This document shows positions 25,236 through 37,508 of a DNA stretch of 64,000 bases, piece after piece; position 1 is the first letter of the stretch, and the number at the start of each line of letters is the position of its first letter. A program made the translations under genes and the position numbers. The DNA comes from Phoronis australis (taxonomy: Eukaryota > Phoronida > Phoronidae). The stretch covers positions 548,866 through 612,865 of the forward strand of contig NMRA01000232.1 of NCBI GenBank assembly GCA_002633005.1, in the 5' to 3' direction. A model generated the notes under the pieces. The model made no database searches and was not told the origin of the DNA. It saw only the letters and a program-made list of their open reading frames with translations.

Positions 25236-28200
25236 ATGGCCGCGCGCAGCAGACTAATTTTGCAGAGTGACTGGGGTGATGTTCTAAGGTTAATTACAAC
25301 TCTCTGAGTTGTTTTTCAAACCTCCACTACTTATTCTAAAATTTCAAATGGGTTGAGATATCGGTTTATTGAGATATTTTTTTGTATTTTCAGGGATCTA
25401 AACGGTAAAGCATGGGTAACCTTTTCTTCGTCAGGTGAGATCAGTTTATCTGTTGAATTTAAGACATAAATTAAGAACCTATTTAACCGACAACCTTAAC
25501 AATATATGCAACCATTACAAAAAACTGAGTCCCGTTTGGTTTCAAATCCATATGACAGTATTTTCCAAATAAGAATCCATATCTCAGTCTAGTCAATTGT
25601 TGTAAAACGTTTGACTCCCTACAATTACATGGCTCCGACATAGGTCGGAAGTGACCAGTGTCTCTACCGCTAGTACTGGCCTTAGTCGTAGTCTCATAGA
25701 GACGTTGAAGCTCCTATAGGGCAAATTATGCCTCGCTCTGATTAAAACATCAAAGTCATGTTTGTTGCAATAAGTACCTTTTGCGTATAGAGGGACAATA
25801 TGAGGCCATCGGCGTCAATGTCTTAGTTCCAACTCAAACAAATACTCCCAAACTTTTGAGGCTTATCTCCTGGTGCACGCAGTGTTAAAAATGGCTAGTT
25901 GCCAATTTGGGCAACTGAACGAAGGACTTCTCAACCCAAATTAATATACGAAAAGTGTCCACAGCCACAACTGCTTTTGCTGGTCATCTCACTTTGATAT
26001 CTAACGTCCCGCAACGTAGAGTGATTCCCCAGAATAATTTCAGTGTCCGCGACATAAGTTATTTTCTCTCACCGCTTTATATGGGAGAAGCAATATCCCA
26101 CTCAAGGGTTAAAATGTCAACTGTCCAAGTTTCAGCATCTCGGCTCATTCAAAAGACGATCAGTCTGATCTCTTATAGGTTAGCCTAGGATCCAGTTCCC
26201 TGTTGCATGAAACAAACTCGCAAGCAGGGACTTATCTAAGTTCGCTAAATCTTCCGCATACTTATGTACTTATGAAAACACTGATTGTTTTTTATTATGC
26301 TGTTTGAGTTCCATTACTTTAATTTTGGCCCCAATTTTAAAAAATGGGTTAACATTCTCTATAACAACCCCACTTCCTGTGTCATTACCGATGGCCTGTC
26401 CACTGACTATGTTGAACTAAAAGAGTTGTCTGACAAGGAGATGCGACTCATTGTCAGGTCAGTTTCTGTTTATGTGTCAATGTATTGGCGAATTATAAAT
26501 TAGAAATAGTAATTTAATCTGTATTAATTTTGGAGGAAATGAATTTAAGGTATTACAATATGCTGACCGTACAACAATATTTCTTCAAGACAAGACATTG
26601 GGCTTCAATTTACTAGATTTCCTTCAGAGTTTTGGAGAAGCGTCGATAAAGTTAAATCCAAATAAGTGTGAAGGCCTCCATCTTGGCAAGGATAAGGAAT
26701 GCAGTGAAATTTTGTATAACTTTAAATGGTCTGGAAAGCCAATCAAGTGTTTGGGCATTTATTTTGGACACAATAAGGAAAAAACAATATGTCCGTCATT
26801 GTGATGACAAAAAAATCAAAAAACATCAGATATATGGAAAAGCTGCAGAGTAATTCTTAAAAGAAATGTGCTCGTTCAATTTCTGATTTCTTGATTCAAG
26901 GTTGTGCGTTTACAGTGCTAAACTGCACAATATACAGCAAAGTGAGGTGATCAAAACCTTTGCTATGTGTAAAATAATTTATGTTATGAATACCTTAGCT
27001 AAGCTTCCTAACAAAAGGCAGGAGATAAATAATATTATTCAGGGTTTCATCTGGCTAAATGTACCCCCGAGAGTTAGAAGAGATATTGCTGTAAATAGTA
27101 GGGAAATATAAAGTCGTTGTTGATTAAATGGAATAAACATTTTTAGAAGGAAAAAATAAAGAATGGGATATATTTCCTAAATATGTTTATAGAAAGTATG
27201 GAGGTTGTTTAAATCCATTGTCTCATTCATAAAAAAGTTTATACAAAATGATTGTATTTTTAAGAAAATGAAAATAGTTGAAAATGACAAAATTGCTCAT
27301 TTTGTATACTTGTAGAAACTTTTAATCACTTGTTTTTGGAATGTGAACATGTACTTTATTTTTGGAATGAATTACAAAGTTTAACACAGATTTCAAATTA
27401 ACATTGTTGAAGCTAACCTGTTACGGACTGAAAAGCGTGTCCTGCTATTTGCATACCTTGGGGATCATTGTTTTGAAATTAATCATATATTGACTTAAGC
27501 TCAGTACTTCATACTTGTTCCAAGTCTTCATGTATTCCTGTACTTAAGAGATTTCACACCCAATTTTATTTGGCATATTGTCAAGACATGGAAAAGTATG
27601 AAATATCACCCCCGGACTTGCTGGGTGTTTTTGAAACCCTTATACATTCAGTATAAATTCAAGCAGAGCTGGAATGTGTGAATGTGAGAGTGAATGTGTT
27701 TTAATTTGTCTTTTCTACTGTATTCCATTGTTAACTTCTGTTTCTGAAAATAAACTTAAAAATGGTTAGGAAAAACAAGATAATTTTTTTCTTTGATACA
27801 AATCAAGATTGTTAATTAAATCAGTTTTTGGCCACAATAAAATTAAAAACTGTTTGATCGCCATACAATATTTTAAAGTTCATGTTCAACATTTCATCTT
27901 TTCATTAGACATCATCAGGATCATATATACAACAATTATAACAATTATATAGGCAGTATATAGGCATTGTATTACCTACAATCACCAAGCCAACTCAGTA
28001 TTATCTGCAGAGAACCTAATAAGGAGTTACTGTACATTAACCCTTATCCTGCTGAGCCTCTATTCAGACTACTTTCCCTGTGTGCTGAGCTAAGTAGGTC
28101 ACCACTACTGCTGTGCACTAAGCTGTTATGGAGGTCACCCAGACTAATGACCTAACAATTTTAAATTGGAAATTTGAAGGGTAAATATTACATTAACAGA

Positions 28201-31200
28201 AAGGAAGTCAATACAAAACTTGTGCAGAATTTAATGGAGATTTTCACCATGTGTAAGTCTTTATCATAGCCTTGGTGAAAGCAAACTGATCCACTGTCAT
28301 CCTCTCCCGTATGGCTCCAGCCATGTAATGAAACTATGTGTCTACACTTACATAAACCTGCCAATATCTCCCAAACTAGTAATCACAGCCATATGGTTTA
28401 AATTGGAGAACTGTAGAGGAAACTGTGAAGTATGGAATGCTGGTGGTCACATATCTAAACAACATTCCAGGGCTCTTACAATTTCTGAATGAAAATCACT
28501 AGTGTCCTGGGGTGAGTGCACTCTCCTAGCGCAGCCCAGCTGTAACTTATTATAGTCGATTGAGTACACCCAACGCATTTTAATAGGATAATTGGCATGT
28601 CGGCTGACCTCGCCTAGCGCAGGATAAGGGTTAAAGAGTCATTGGCTATTCAGAACCAGCATGCCACTGATTCTCTGAATGACATGCACAGCTCAGTGAC
28701 CCTGCAACTATGGTGATGACCAGCTACTGACCATATTCTATGTATCTCTCACTTCACTCTATGGATGTTACCTGAGCTGTATGTTGGCACTTGTTGTCCT
28801 AAATTGTTGTATATATGATCTTGATGATGTCTAATGAAAAGACGAAACGTTGAACTGAACATGAACTTTTTTATTTGTGCGGCGATTAAACTCTACACTG
28901 AGTTCTCAATATTATTGGAAATAAATAGGGATCTTATCATTCAACTCCTCTAATTTAAGGACTAAGTCCCTAATTATTTTGATTGAATTAATGGCCCAGT
29001 TTTTAGTTAGAGCTTATATTATTAGAGAATGTCATTAGTCAAAGAGGAGCTCATATAAAATTATCATAGAGAAAACATTACATCTCTAAGAATGAAACAA
29101 ATATGCAAGCCAAAAGATTTAGCAAACTTAGTTCAGTTCCCATTTGGGACTGTTTCATGCAACCGGGCATTCCTCAGCCCATGTGTTGACATGTGAAGAC
29201 ACTGTACGAGTCTTGTTTTGAGCTATGTACTGACGGACAAGACCGGTCAGTGGAGGCAGCTGAAAGCGGAGCTCTGCTACTACTGCTTACCACACTAGAC
29301 GCTTCACCACAACCTGTGGTCAAACACCAACACACACTGCCTGGCATTGTTTGGCAAGAAGAAAAATTAAAGCATGGTTGGGGCGCAATTTTATTGTTGT
29401 TAAGCAATCACATTGTGCCAATGATACTGTGAGTAATTTTTTATTTGAGTCTGTGGCCATGAATATTAAGCAGTCATCACTTTTGTCAAAATTATTGTTT
29501 TTTTCAGGTGCTAAAACACACGGTGAACTGAAGTGCATTGGTGTTTCTTCAGACGGCAATCCTTATGTGGAAGGATCACATGGATTTTCTGTTCCATCCA
29601 TATCAAAGGTATCATTAGTGACACATCCTGTGTGTATGTGAATACGGAACACATCTGTCATTATTGTCTTTCCATCTTGCATCCAGTAACCGTTTCTTTG
29701 TCAGGATCCTCATGAAATTAGGCAGAATTTTTCCTTCAAAGAGCATCACCCGACTGCCTTAGGACTGTTGCATTTGGCTTAAGTGATCCTAAATGAGTAT
29801 TTTGCTATGCTTATTTTGTACATCTTGATATTTACAGATTCATTTTGATGAGAGTTTATTTGTGACAGCAACAGTACCAACAAAATTTGGTGCAACTCCG
29901 ACAACTAGAACACAGACACCCACCAGTGGAAGCAATCATTTAGTTGGCATCTGTTTTACGAAATTCCTAATTTTGGGTGCCCAATTAATGGATTTCATTG
30001 AAGCGTTACTTTTCTGTTTTGGGTTGCATGGGAAAGGGACAGCATTGTCAAAATTGATGCAATTTCCCTTAATAGTGATCATTACTTTTGGTTGCGAAGT
30101 TTCTTAATTGCAATATCTTTTGGTAAATCTTTGACATCATTGTTCCCTTTCTCTTGTTGTCAATACAAATATTAAATCACCTATTTAGTACACAATAAGG
30201 TGGAGAAGTATTATTTCATTTTATCAAATTTCTCAACAAAAATAAAGATTAAGAAAATTTTAATCCGTTGTTAGCTTCTTTGTTCTGTGTAGCTGTCATA
30301 AAACAACATTTGGTTATTAAGTTCTGTTATCTTTTCTGCAATTAATAAACTTATTTACAGCAAAAAAGTTCTACAATTATTTGCAGTAAGGTATTCATGC
30401 AAAAAATAGTAAAACGTTTGTCTTTTAATTTATTATGGCTGTTTTTTTAACAAATTTTTGCCTTTAACTAATGCTCAGTGTAGTTGTTACACATTTCAGT
30501 ATAAGATTTCTGTTAAGTATGAAGATGGTGCCACCCACAGTTGCACTAGCTCGTTTCAAGCGCCATCTGTCTCATTCACAACTATACACAGTGAAAGGAA
30601 ACAGGTAGGAATCCATTCATGGTATAATTGAAAGCTTAATGTATTGCAACTGAATGAGTGCAATTATGATGTTTGAAGTATATATTTATTAATATGTACT
30701 GTTTTTAACTTACTGCATAAAAATGGTAAGTTGATATCATGGTGTCTGTCAGATTACAGTAACAGCATGAAAGCATTATCATTGTAAATTGAACACCAAA
30801 TACCATTTTCTAATATCTAATCATTTTATTAAAAAAATTCATAGATTTCAATTCTGTCTAGTCACTTTTAGGTGGTAGTATATCATGTAGCTCAGCCATG
30901 TCCAAACACTGAGTTGGTGTACTGGGTTATTTGATTTTATATAATAAATTCTTAATAAACAGTAAACAATCCAGTAATACCTTTGTGACTTGCCACCAGG
31001 TTTTAAGTTTGGATGTCACATGTGGAGGGCTGGGCGTGTCGGCAGATTCAGAGAGCAGACTGGTAGTGTGGACGACAGACAATGGTGAAGTGAGGGTAAG
31101 TAGCCACACGATGAACTGATAAATGAATGCATAATGGGTTTTAGCTGTTTTCATATAATGTGGAATGGTATAGTGGCATCAACTTTTTGTGATGTCTTTA

Positions 31201-34200
31201 TTGCCACTTTCAACAACTTGAAATTATGGCTACTGTCTGTAAGGACAGTTGCACTGCTTCGATAGCTGGTCTGCTGTGCTAGTGGTTGGTTGACCTACAA
31301 GTTAGGTGTACACCTAGTTGGTTGACATCCATGTAAAATGCTAACATACTTCCAACTTCAGAGAAAGCTAGAGGGCCACCTAGGTGACGTCTACACTTGC
31401 CGATTTTTTCCATCTGGTGTGGTAGTTGTGAGTGGAGGAATGGATATGATGTTGAAGATATGGTCAGTGGATACCGGCCAGTGTGCCGCCTCACTGCTGG
31501 GTCACAAGGCAGGTGAGACTACTGGTAGAAGTACTTTTGTCTTATCTGCATCCTTGCCTGCAGGTTGATTTTACAATTTACACCTCCATGTGTCCAATAC
31601 ACAAAAAATAAGTACAATGAACATAAATCACAAAAGTGTAATCTGAGACATAGAAAATGATTATGAAGTGATGACAAAACATTTGAGATGAACATTTATC
31701 ATAAGATTTCGACGTATATATTAAATTGTCTCCTAACGTCACCGTACATTGTTGCAAGATGCTCTTTTATCTTTGACAGCATCTAAAATAAGTCTGTAGA
31801 AACTGCATAGTGATTCTGTAGGACCCTTGAAAAGTGACCAAATTTGTTTAACTTTGGAAAATCATATTCATCAGATTCAGGAAGCTTTTAAATATGCTTT
31901 ATGCATTGTTCTCTGTTTCCTGTTAGGGATTGTTTTTAAAATGTTCCTATTTTGCATGAGCAGCCATTGAACAGTACTTTTACAAATTAGTTTATTTTTT
32001 GTGAAAAAAGCAAATTTGCATTAACTGAAAATGAAATGATCATTTAAAAATTCAAAACTTACTGTGTTTTTAGATTTGGTCTAATGTGAACATTTATCTC
32101 AAACATGATTTGGTCATGTTATTGACACCACTGTTTTGAATGCACCCTTTTTTTCTTATTTTTACTTCAAAGACATGACATCACGTGATCCAATGAATGC
32201 CAGATTGCATCCTTCAAAATTCAAGTTCTACAGGCTTTCTACTCTCAGAAAATAATAGTTTTTAGCAAGTTAAAGAGCCATTAAATCCATGTTTTCTGTT
32301 AAAAAACAACAGTTTAATTTAATTTTTCAGTTTAGAATTGATCTCTGAGCTCAGGAAGGGCTCAATAGGTGTCAGGACATGGCAATAAGGTTTCAGCTCT
32401 GAAATTGAAAGACAGTTTAAGATACTGACTGGATTTGTTTTCCAGGTGAATTATTGAACCAATTTCACTTCTGACATAATTTGTTTTGAAAGTGTATGGG
32501 TGGCTGGGAAGAAAGTTGTTTTCAACATGAGGGCATGGCCGCTTTAAGTTTTATAGTTTTGTTGACATTTAACTAATTGTACAGATTTGTCAATAAGGTC
32601 CGACATAACATCACGCTTTTAAAGTTCATAGTGTACATAGCCCATACTAGGTTAAGATAGTAACTGCAGTTCCATTTAATGTCAATGAATTGTTGATCAG
32701 TTATTTGTTGAGCCTACAACATTGTCCTGACAGTTGTCCATGTTCGTATGTAAGCAATCCTCTATCTTAACCACTTGTTTGACCTTTCCCCATGACTTTA
32801 TTGTCAGGAATCACGGACACAGCAATTGTTGAGAGAGGACGTAATGTGGTTTCCTGCTCCAAAGATGGAACAGCTAAGTTATGGGACATTGGCAAACAGG
32901 CATGCCTGTCAACATTCAATGTCGAGTCTGGTGTTGTTAATGCATGCTGCCTAGGGAGTGTCAACTCAGCAATCAGCCTCGGTACACCACAGGAGACTCC
33001 CTGTGAGTTTACACTTAGCTGTGTACTATCATGGTAAAATCTCGCCAATTTAGGACACAATATAGCGGACAAGTGATAATATTTTATTTTCTCATTTCAT
33101 AAAAGTTAGGTTGCATCTATATGATGTTCTGTACCATAACTATCAACAGACAATGTTATGAAAAACTTTGGCAATTCAAACCTTGAATATGAAAAATGTC
33201 AATTTTGACTGTTATTTTGAACATTATTTTCGTCTGAAATTGGTGAGATTTTACCATAACGTCAGGAGATGTGCGGTAAAGTTTCCTGAAATTCGAACAA
33301 AAATAATGGCCAAATTGTTTTCATTTTTCAAAGCTTACTGTATTGCCTTCTTATTAACTCTTGTTGAAATTTTTGATCAGACAAATTAAATTTTACTGGT
33401 CCGCCATATTGCATTCTAATTTGAAAGCATTTTACCATAGTCTTGGGTTGTAATAAATGTGTCATTGGTTGTTGACCTCTCATTGGTGTACATAATTGAC
33501 ACTGTATTCACTACGTTGGAGCAACTAAATGAAGAAAGGCCTTCTCTTGTTATTTATCTCAGAGCTGTTTACCAGCATTTTCCATGTGGACCATTTCTCT
33601 GTCATTATCTGGCGTGAACTCTGAAAAAATTGCCAGCCTAGTTAACCTCACAAAATCTGTCACAACTTCAGAAAAATTTCCTTAGGTCTGTAACCTAATG
33701 AATATGGTACACCTTTTGGTTATCGCCTTTAAGTTGCAGTGCTATTATATGCAACAGCCCGGTCATACTTGCCAACATTCCAAAATGAGAAATCAGTGCA
33801 TCTGGATCCAGGATGACACAAGTGAGAAAAAATGTCTGCCAAAACTCCCACCAATGGCATGTCAATGGTGTTTTTTCAGTCATGCATGCTCCAAAAAAGT
33901 TTGTACTTCAACAACCACCCCACAATGAATTTCAAAGCAACAGCAGTGCCACATACAAAATCTCCTGAATTAAAGTGCAACTTGAGACTCATTTTATAGC
34001 ATCTATAAGTGGGCTGATTGAGGCGTTTTAAAATCATAGTTTTCAGAGATTTGCTGTTAGTAACTACCTTATGTGGTGATATTACCATAATGATCATAAA
34101 TGGTTTTGTAATGGCACTGCAAATATACTTTATATTGAATGTTTTATCATGCAGCTGAACGAGAAGTCTTGACAGAAGGCAAGATGCTGTTATTGGCCTG

Positions 34201-37200
34201 TGAGAATGGTAATCTACAAGGATATGGTTTACACTCACGGAACAAGGTGAGTGTACTAGGGCTAAACACGTTAGTCATCATCATCATGTTGGAGGCTGGT
34301 GGCATGATGGAATCACCAACAGAGATAGACAACCTTCCTCTGTAATGCATAGTAAGGGTATTCTCATTTCAAGTTAAATCTTGAATGTTTTTTTCATGCC
34401 AAACTAATGGGACAAAGTTCTGTTTCCCATCATCCCTGAAGTCATCAGGACGTGTGAGGCTCCATCATGTCTCGATCGTCGTTTCAACTACACGATGGTG
34501 AATTTGTCTCGCATACACTCACTTAAACATCTTAATGACTGTGCTCAGTCGTCATGACAGGGAATTCCTCGTCATTTTCTTTGAATATAAATTATGTGGT
34601 GTGCATTGTAGTGTTTGTAGACAGTACTAACGTTTTTGATGATCATAGTCACTCACAGGGGGTCATGTACTTTGAAAGCTATGCTTCTCCACTGAATAAC
34701 AGGCATCTAACTGGTTCTCAAAATCCAAGACCTCCTGTACCTGTGAGTGTTGCCTCATTTTCTGGAAGTTTGTAATTAGAAACACTATGTCAAAGGTCAA
34801 ATTATCCATCATCACAGACTAATGTTAGTGCCTATGTTTTATAGTCCTCAATAATGCATGACTACAAACTTGAGACTATTTCTTGGTGTTCACACAGGTT
34901 TTTAGCGTGAAGTGCACAGATGCTGTGAATTGCTGTTCCTTTGTTTCATCCACCCTTTGTATGACTGGGACACAAGATGGCGTGGTCACAGTTTATGACA
35001 TTAGAAATACCAGGTACTCCATACAGGATAAATATAGCTGGCTGAAAAACTATAAAGTCGCAACTGCATTAATTTCCAGTGCCTCTGAACACCATTTACG
35101 AGATTTACGAGTGACTTTAAAAAGTAAATGTTTCCCAGTTTACTGTAACCGTATGGCACTGCTAGTCACATCAAATTAAGCAACTTCGCAATTCCTCAAA
35201 AAGGAAATAGAAGATAAATAAATCATTTTAAATTCATTTTAAGTTCTGTTGCCAGAGCATGATGCAGAAAGAATCCAGTTCAGAAGGTACAATGCATAGA
35301 GTGTTATTATGTAATCTAGTGATTAGCGCGTGGTCATCTCTTTACTCATTATGCCCTGGGTCGTAGCTTTTCTTGCTACACTGTGGAGTGGATTCCTGTT
35401 GTGATTAGCTAGTGCCTGTACAATACATTGGTCAGCTGTTTTGTAGTAAAAATCATGAACTCTTATGTAACGTGTGATTTTGTCCACGTAAGCTTCACGT
35501 GGTATGTACCTGTGTGTAGTACATTTTTAGAGAATCTGCAGTCAAAACTTAAAGCTTAAACGGTGTTTAATGCTCATGTTTGTGAAAGTTGGTTCCATGA
35601 ATCTTTTTGAAAGCATGTTGCCCAAGCATAAGACCTATAAATTTTAATTGAGACAGGTTGTGTTGAACTGCATAATTGGTCGTGCACGTCTACATGGCTA
35701 CATGGCTAAATTTAACTCCAATGAGATGGGATTAGCTACTTGACAAGACGTCCAGCTAATGAAGATGTAATCAGACTGTTTATTGGTGTCACAATGAACA
35801 AAGCTTTAGTTCATATGAAATGTAGTAGCTTTTGTCAGAAACAGGATCTCATTGGTCCATTAAATGGTTTCTATGCAAAAATGCTTAGAATTGTTTGTCA
35901 GTAGAACATACATGTAAGAGACATATAAAACCAGGCTTAAAGACGACTGTCCAGAAGCCATGAGTAATTGTGGGGTGTGCTTGTCCAGAGAATTCCAGGT
36001 TGAAAATGTCGAGTTGTTTGTGGAGTGAAAAAAACTTTCACTTGTTTTCATCAAACTATCTAATACCTTCTTGTGACCTCACAGTATTAGTAAACAAGGG
36101 ATCAAATTGAAGCATTGCCCTCTTAAGATAGTTGAACAACAGAATGGAATTTTCCTGGATGTTTTGTAACAGACGAAAACAGTTCAGCATGAATCCACTG
36201 TGAGCACCTACGCTCACTAAACATGGTGTATATCAACAATTTTGTTGATGTAGCCAAAAATATTTATTAATGCTTTGGTTCCATTCCAGCCAAAACCTTC
36301 ATACCTGGAAAGCTGACAGAGGACCAGTGTTGTCCCTGCTCCCATTGAACGACAAAGTTGCCATAAGTACATGTAAGTTTGTTGTTCTTTATAACTTGAA
36401 CAAACATTAAACACACTACAATATTAGCACAGGAAGGAAGAATGGGAACAAATACACTTGTGAAGAATGTTGAATATTTGTTACACCAGAACATATTGTG
36501 ATTCCTTTCGTACTGCCATTGTTTTGCAGGGTAATTCTTTACCTCTGTGATTGCTTGACCATATTAGTTAGAAACACAACTTATATTGATGATGTGAATA
36601 TGAAGTAGGTTGAAAGTTTACAAATATTTTTGAGAACCATTTTGTGGCAAAAATGATCTGCGGCAAATCACTGACCATGTCCAGTAAGTATCGTGACGTG
36701 GTGCTGGGGAATAACACTGCTTGATGCAGGCTATATGAGCCCGCCGTGTACGTCATTAGTGCAAAGGTCACCTACTTGAAGAATTGTTAGTTTTCACGTT
36801 TACAAATTGTCAGTGAGTACAACAGTGTTAAGTATATTAAAATAGCATTGTCGTTTAATTCCTGCTATAAATTAGCATAGCTAGGCGCATCTAAACACAT
36901 CTTTAAGTTTGATGCTTACATCTGTATAGATGATAGTAGACCTGAGCCGACAATCACAACATCTTTTTGCAAGTGTTTAGAAAAGGATTTGAGTGGCAGA
37001 TTCGTAGATTATGTGAATATTAAAAAATCAGCATATTGGCCATATTCAATATGATCATTTAAGGATGGTTTCTTGGAAGGGACATTTTACATTTCAGTGT
37101 TATGTATTTTCAGCGGACGGTTCATGCTACAGTGTCGACATAAACAATTGGAACACAGTGACAGAATACACAGGATCAGACTGTGACCCCATCTACACAG

Positions 37201-37268
37201 TGAGCAGTGATGGCAGCGCCATCTACAGTGGCTGTAGAGATGGACTGATCCGTAAATACAAACTATAG
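25236..37268 (+). CDS. PAAF1: PAAF1 (proteasomal ATPase-associated factor 1 / Rpn14 type), complete, 11 coding exons
   Basis: Coding exons: 25236-25288, 25394-25434, 29508-29608, 30500-30604, 31000-31095, 31362-31512, 32808-33002, 34155-34246, 34898-35013, 36290-36372, 37114-37268. They total 1188 nt, all phases agree, and encode 395 aa (human about 392). The start MAARSRLILQSDWGDVLR matches the family N-terminus. WD40 repeats fill about residues 100-395: GGLGVSADSESRLVVW, LEGHLGDVYTCRFFPSG, VVSGGMDMMLKIWS, RGRNVVSCSKDGTAKLWD, MTGTQDGVVTVYD and the C-terminal TGSDCDPIYTV with CRDGLIRKYKL. The protein binds proteasomal Rpt ATPases; its yeast counterpart Rpn14 chaperones base assembly, and PAAF1 limits 26S activity. 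Intron 2 is 4 kb and filled with nested transposons; the other introns are 0.1-1.9 kb. It is head to head with WDTC1. Confidence 0.97.
26331..27770 (+). mobile_element. Degraded LINE fragment (Tx1/L1-like reverse transcriptase)
   Basis: A 5'-truncated, frameshifted non-LTR retrotransposon. Recognisable pieces in order: NFGPNFKKWVNILYNNPTSC and ITDGLSTDYVELK (finger/palm), then LQYADRTTIFLQD (the YADD catalytic box, here YADR), then SFGEASIKLNPNKCEGLHLG and KPIKCLGIYFGHNKE. After a frame change comes a thumb/connection part (TFAMCKIIYVMNTLAKLP, IIQGFIWLNVPPRVRRDI). Several stops and frame changes and the replaced second catalytic aspartate show it is inactive. It lies in PAAF1 intron 2, in the same orientation as the gene, inserted into the family 2 MITE. 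Confidence 0.8.
27856..28887. mobile_element. Inverted-repeat element with hammerhead-like ends
   Basis: About 85 bp at the left (27856-27940) recur as a reverse complement at the right (28803-28887). Shared parts are GATCGCC at the outer tips, AAGTTCATGTTCAAC, TTTCATTAGACATCATCA and ATCATATATACAACAATT. Each arm holds, reading towards its outer end, (C/T)TGATGA, a short GTCT/AGAC stem and GAAA, the same layout as the motif in the Penelope-like fragment at 86-111. This suggests inverted terminal repeats of a Penelope-like remnant. The middle is occupied by a TTAA-flanked MITE. Confidence 0.6.
28037..28634. mobile_element. piggyBac-type MITE flanked by TTAA
   Basis: The element 28041-28630 (590 bp) starts CCCTTATCCTGC and ends GCAGGATAAGGG, a perfect 12-bp inverted pair. 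It is bordered on both sides by TTAA (28037-28040 and 28631-28634), the target duplication of piggyBac transposases. There is no transposase frame, so it is non-autonomous. It is nested in the inverted-repeat element. Confidence 0.85.
32100..32612 (+). repeat. Dispersed repeat A, copy 2 (PAAF1 intron 6)
   Basis: Starts near TTTGGTCATGTTATTGACACC and ends near TTTGTCAATAAGGTCCGACA, matching in order and orientation the blocks at 13090-13330 and 38240-38640. The interior is diverged. Confidence 0.5.
36532..36830 (+). repeat. Dispersed repeat B, copy 2
   Basis: Partner of 19597-19890, here in PAAF1 intron 10 and in the sense orientation of that gene. Several 15-20-bp blocks are identical and the spacing is nearly conserved, so the two copies share a common source. 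Confidence 0.75.
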
Positions 37269-37502
37269 GGGGATACTGGTGTTTGGTACAAATAGCTTTG
37301 CTGACTGGAGAATTTGAGTCAATCCAGTTGGTGCATTGTTAAGATCTTTCATTTAAAAGCTCTTCAAGTACAAACAGACTAATGTTTTTAGTTTACTTGT
37401 CTGAAAAGTGTTTGACTGCCATTAAACGATTATTTTATTTTCAAAATTTCATTTTGCTGTCCTTTCTATGTAGAATTTTTGTGACTGTAAATAGATTGTT
37501 AC

Positions 37503-37508
37503 AATAAA
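37503..37508 (+). promoter_or_regulatory. Poly(A) signal candidate of PAAF1
   Basis: AATAAA about 235 bp after the PAAF1 stop codon. Another AATAAA occurs near 37798. Confidence 0.5.

Larger units (their letters stand above)
26197..29169. mobile_element. Long-TIR MITE (family 2) split by nested insertions in PAAF1 intron 2
   Basis: The left end (26197-26330: TGTTGCATGAAACA, later TAAGTTCGCTAAATCTT, GAAAACACTG, GCTGTTTGAG) and the right end (about 28887-29169, the reverse complement: AAGATTTAGCAAACTTAG ending TGTTTCATGCAACCGG) are the two arms of the element that is intact at 43152-43542. Both arms carry the matching subterminal and internal sequence, so the 2.97-kb span is best explained as one MITE of roughly 400 bp interrupted by about 2.55 kb of LINE and inverted-repeat DNA. 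Two separate MITE fragments would be an alternative. Confidence 0.7.

Noticed and set aside
29193-29432. 79-codon plus frame just before PAAF1 exon 3
   Set aside because: No similarity to PAAF1; the true exon 2 (25394-25434) joins exon 3 perfectly.
29838-29960. Possible PAAF1 exon starting IHFDESLFVTATVPT after a TTACAG acceptor
   Set aside because: No good donor follows, and the exons at 29508-29608 and 30500-30604 join directly in phase and match the family without it.
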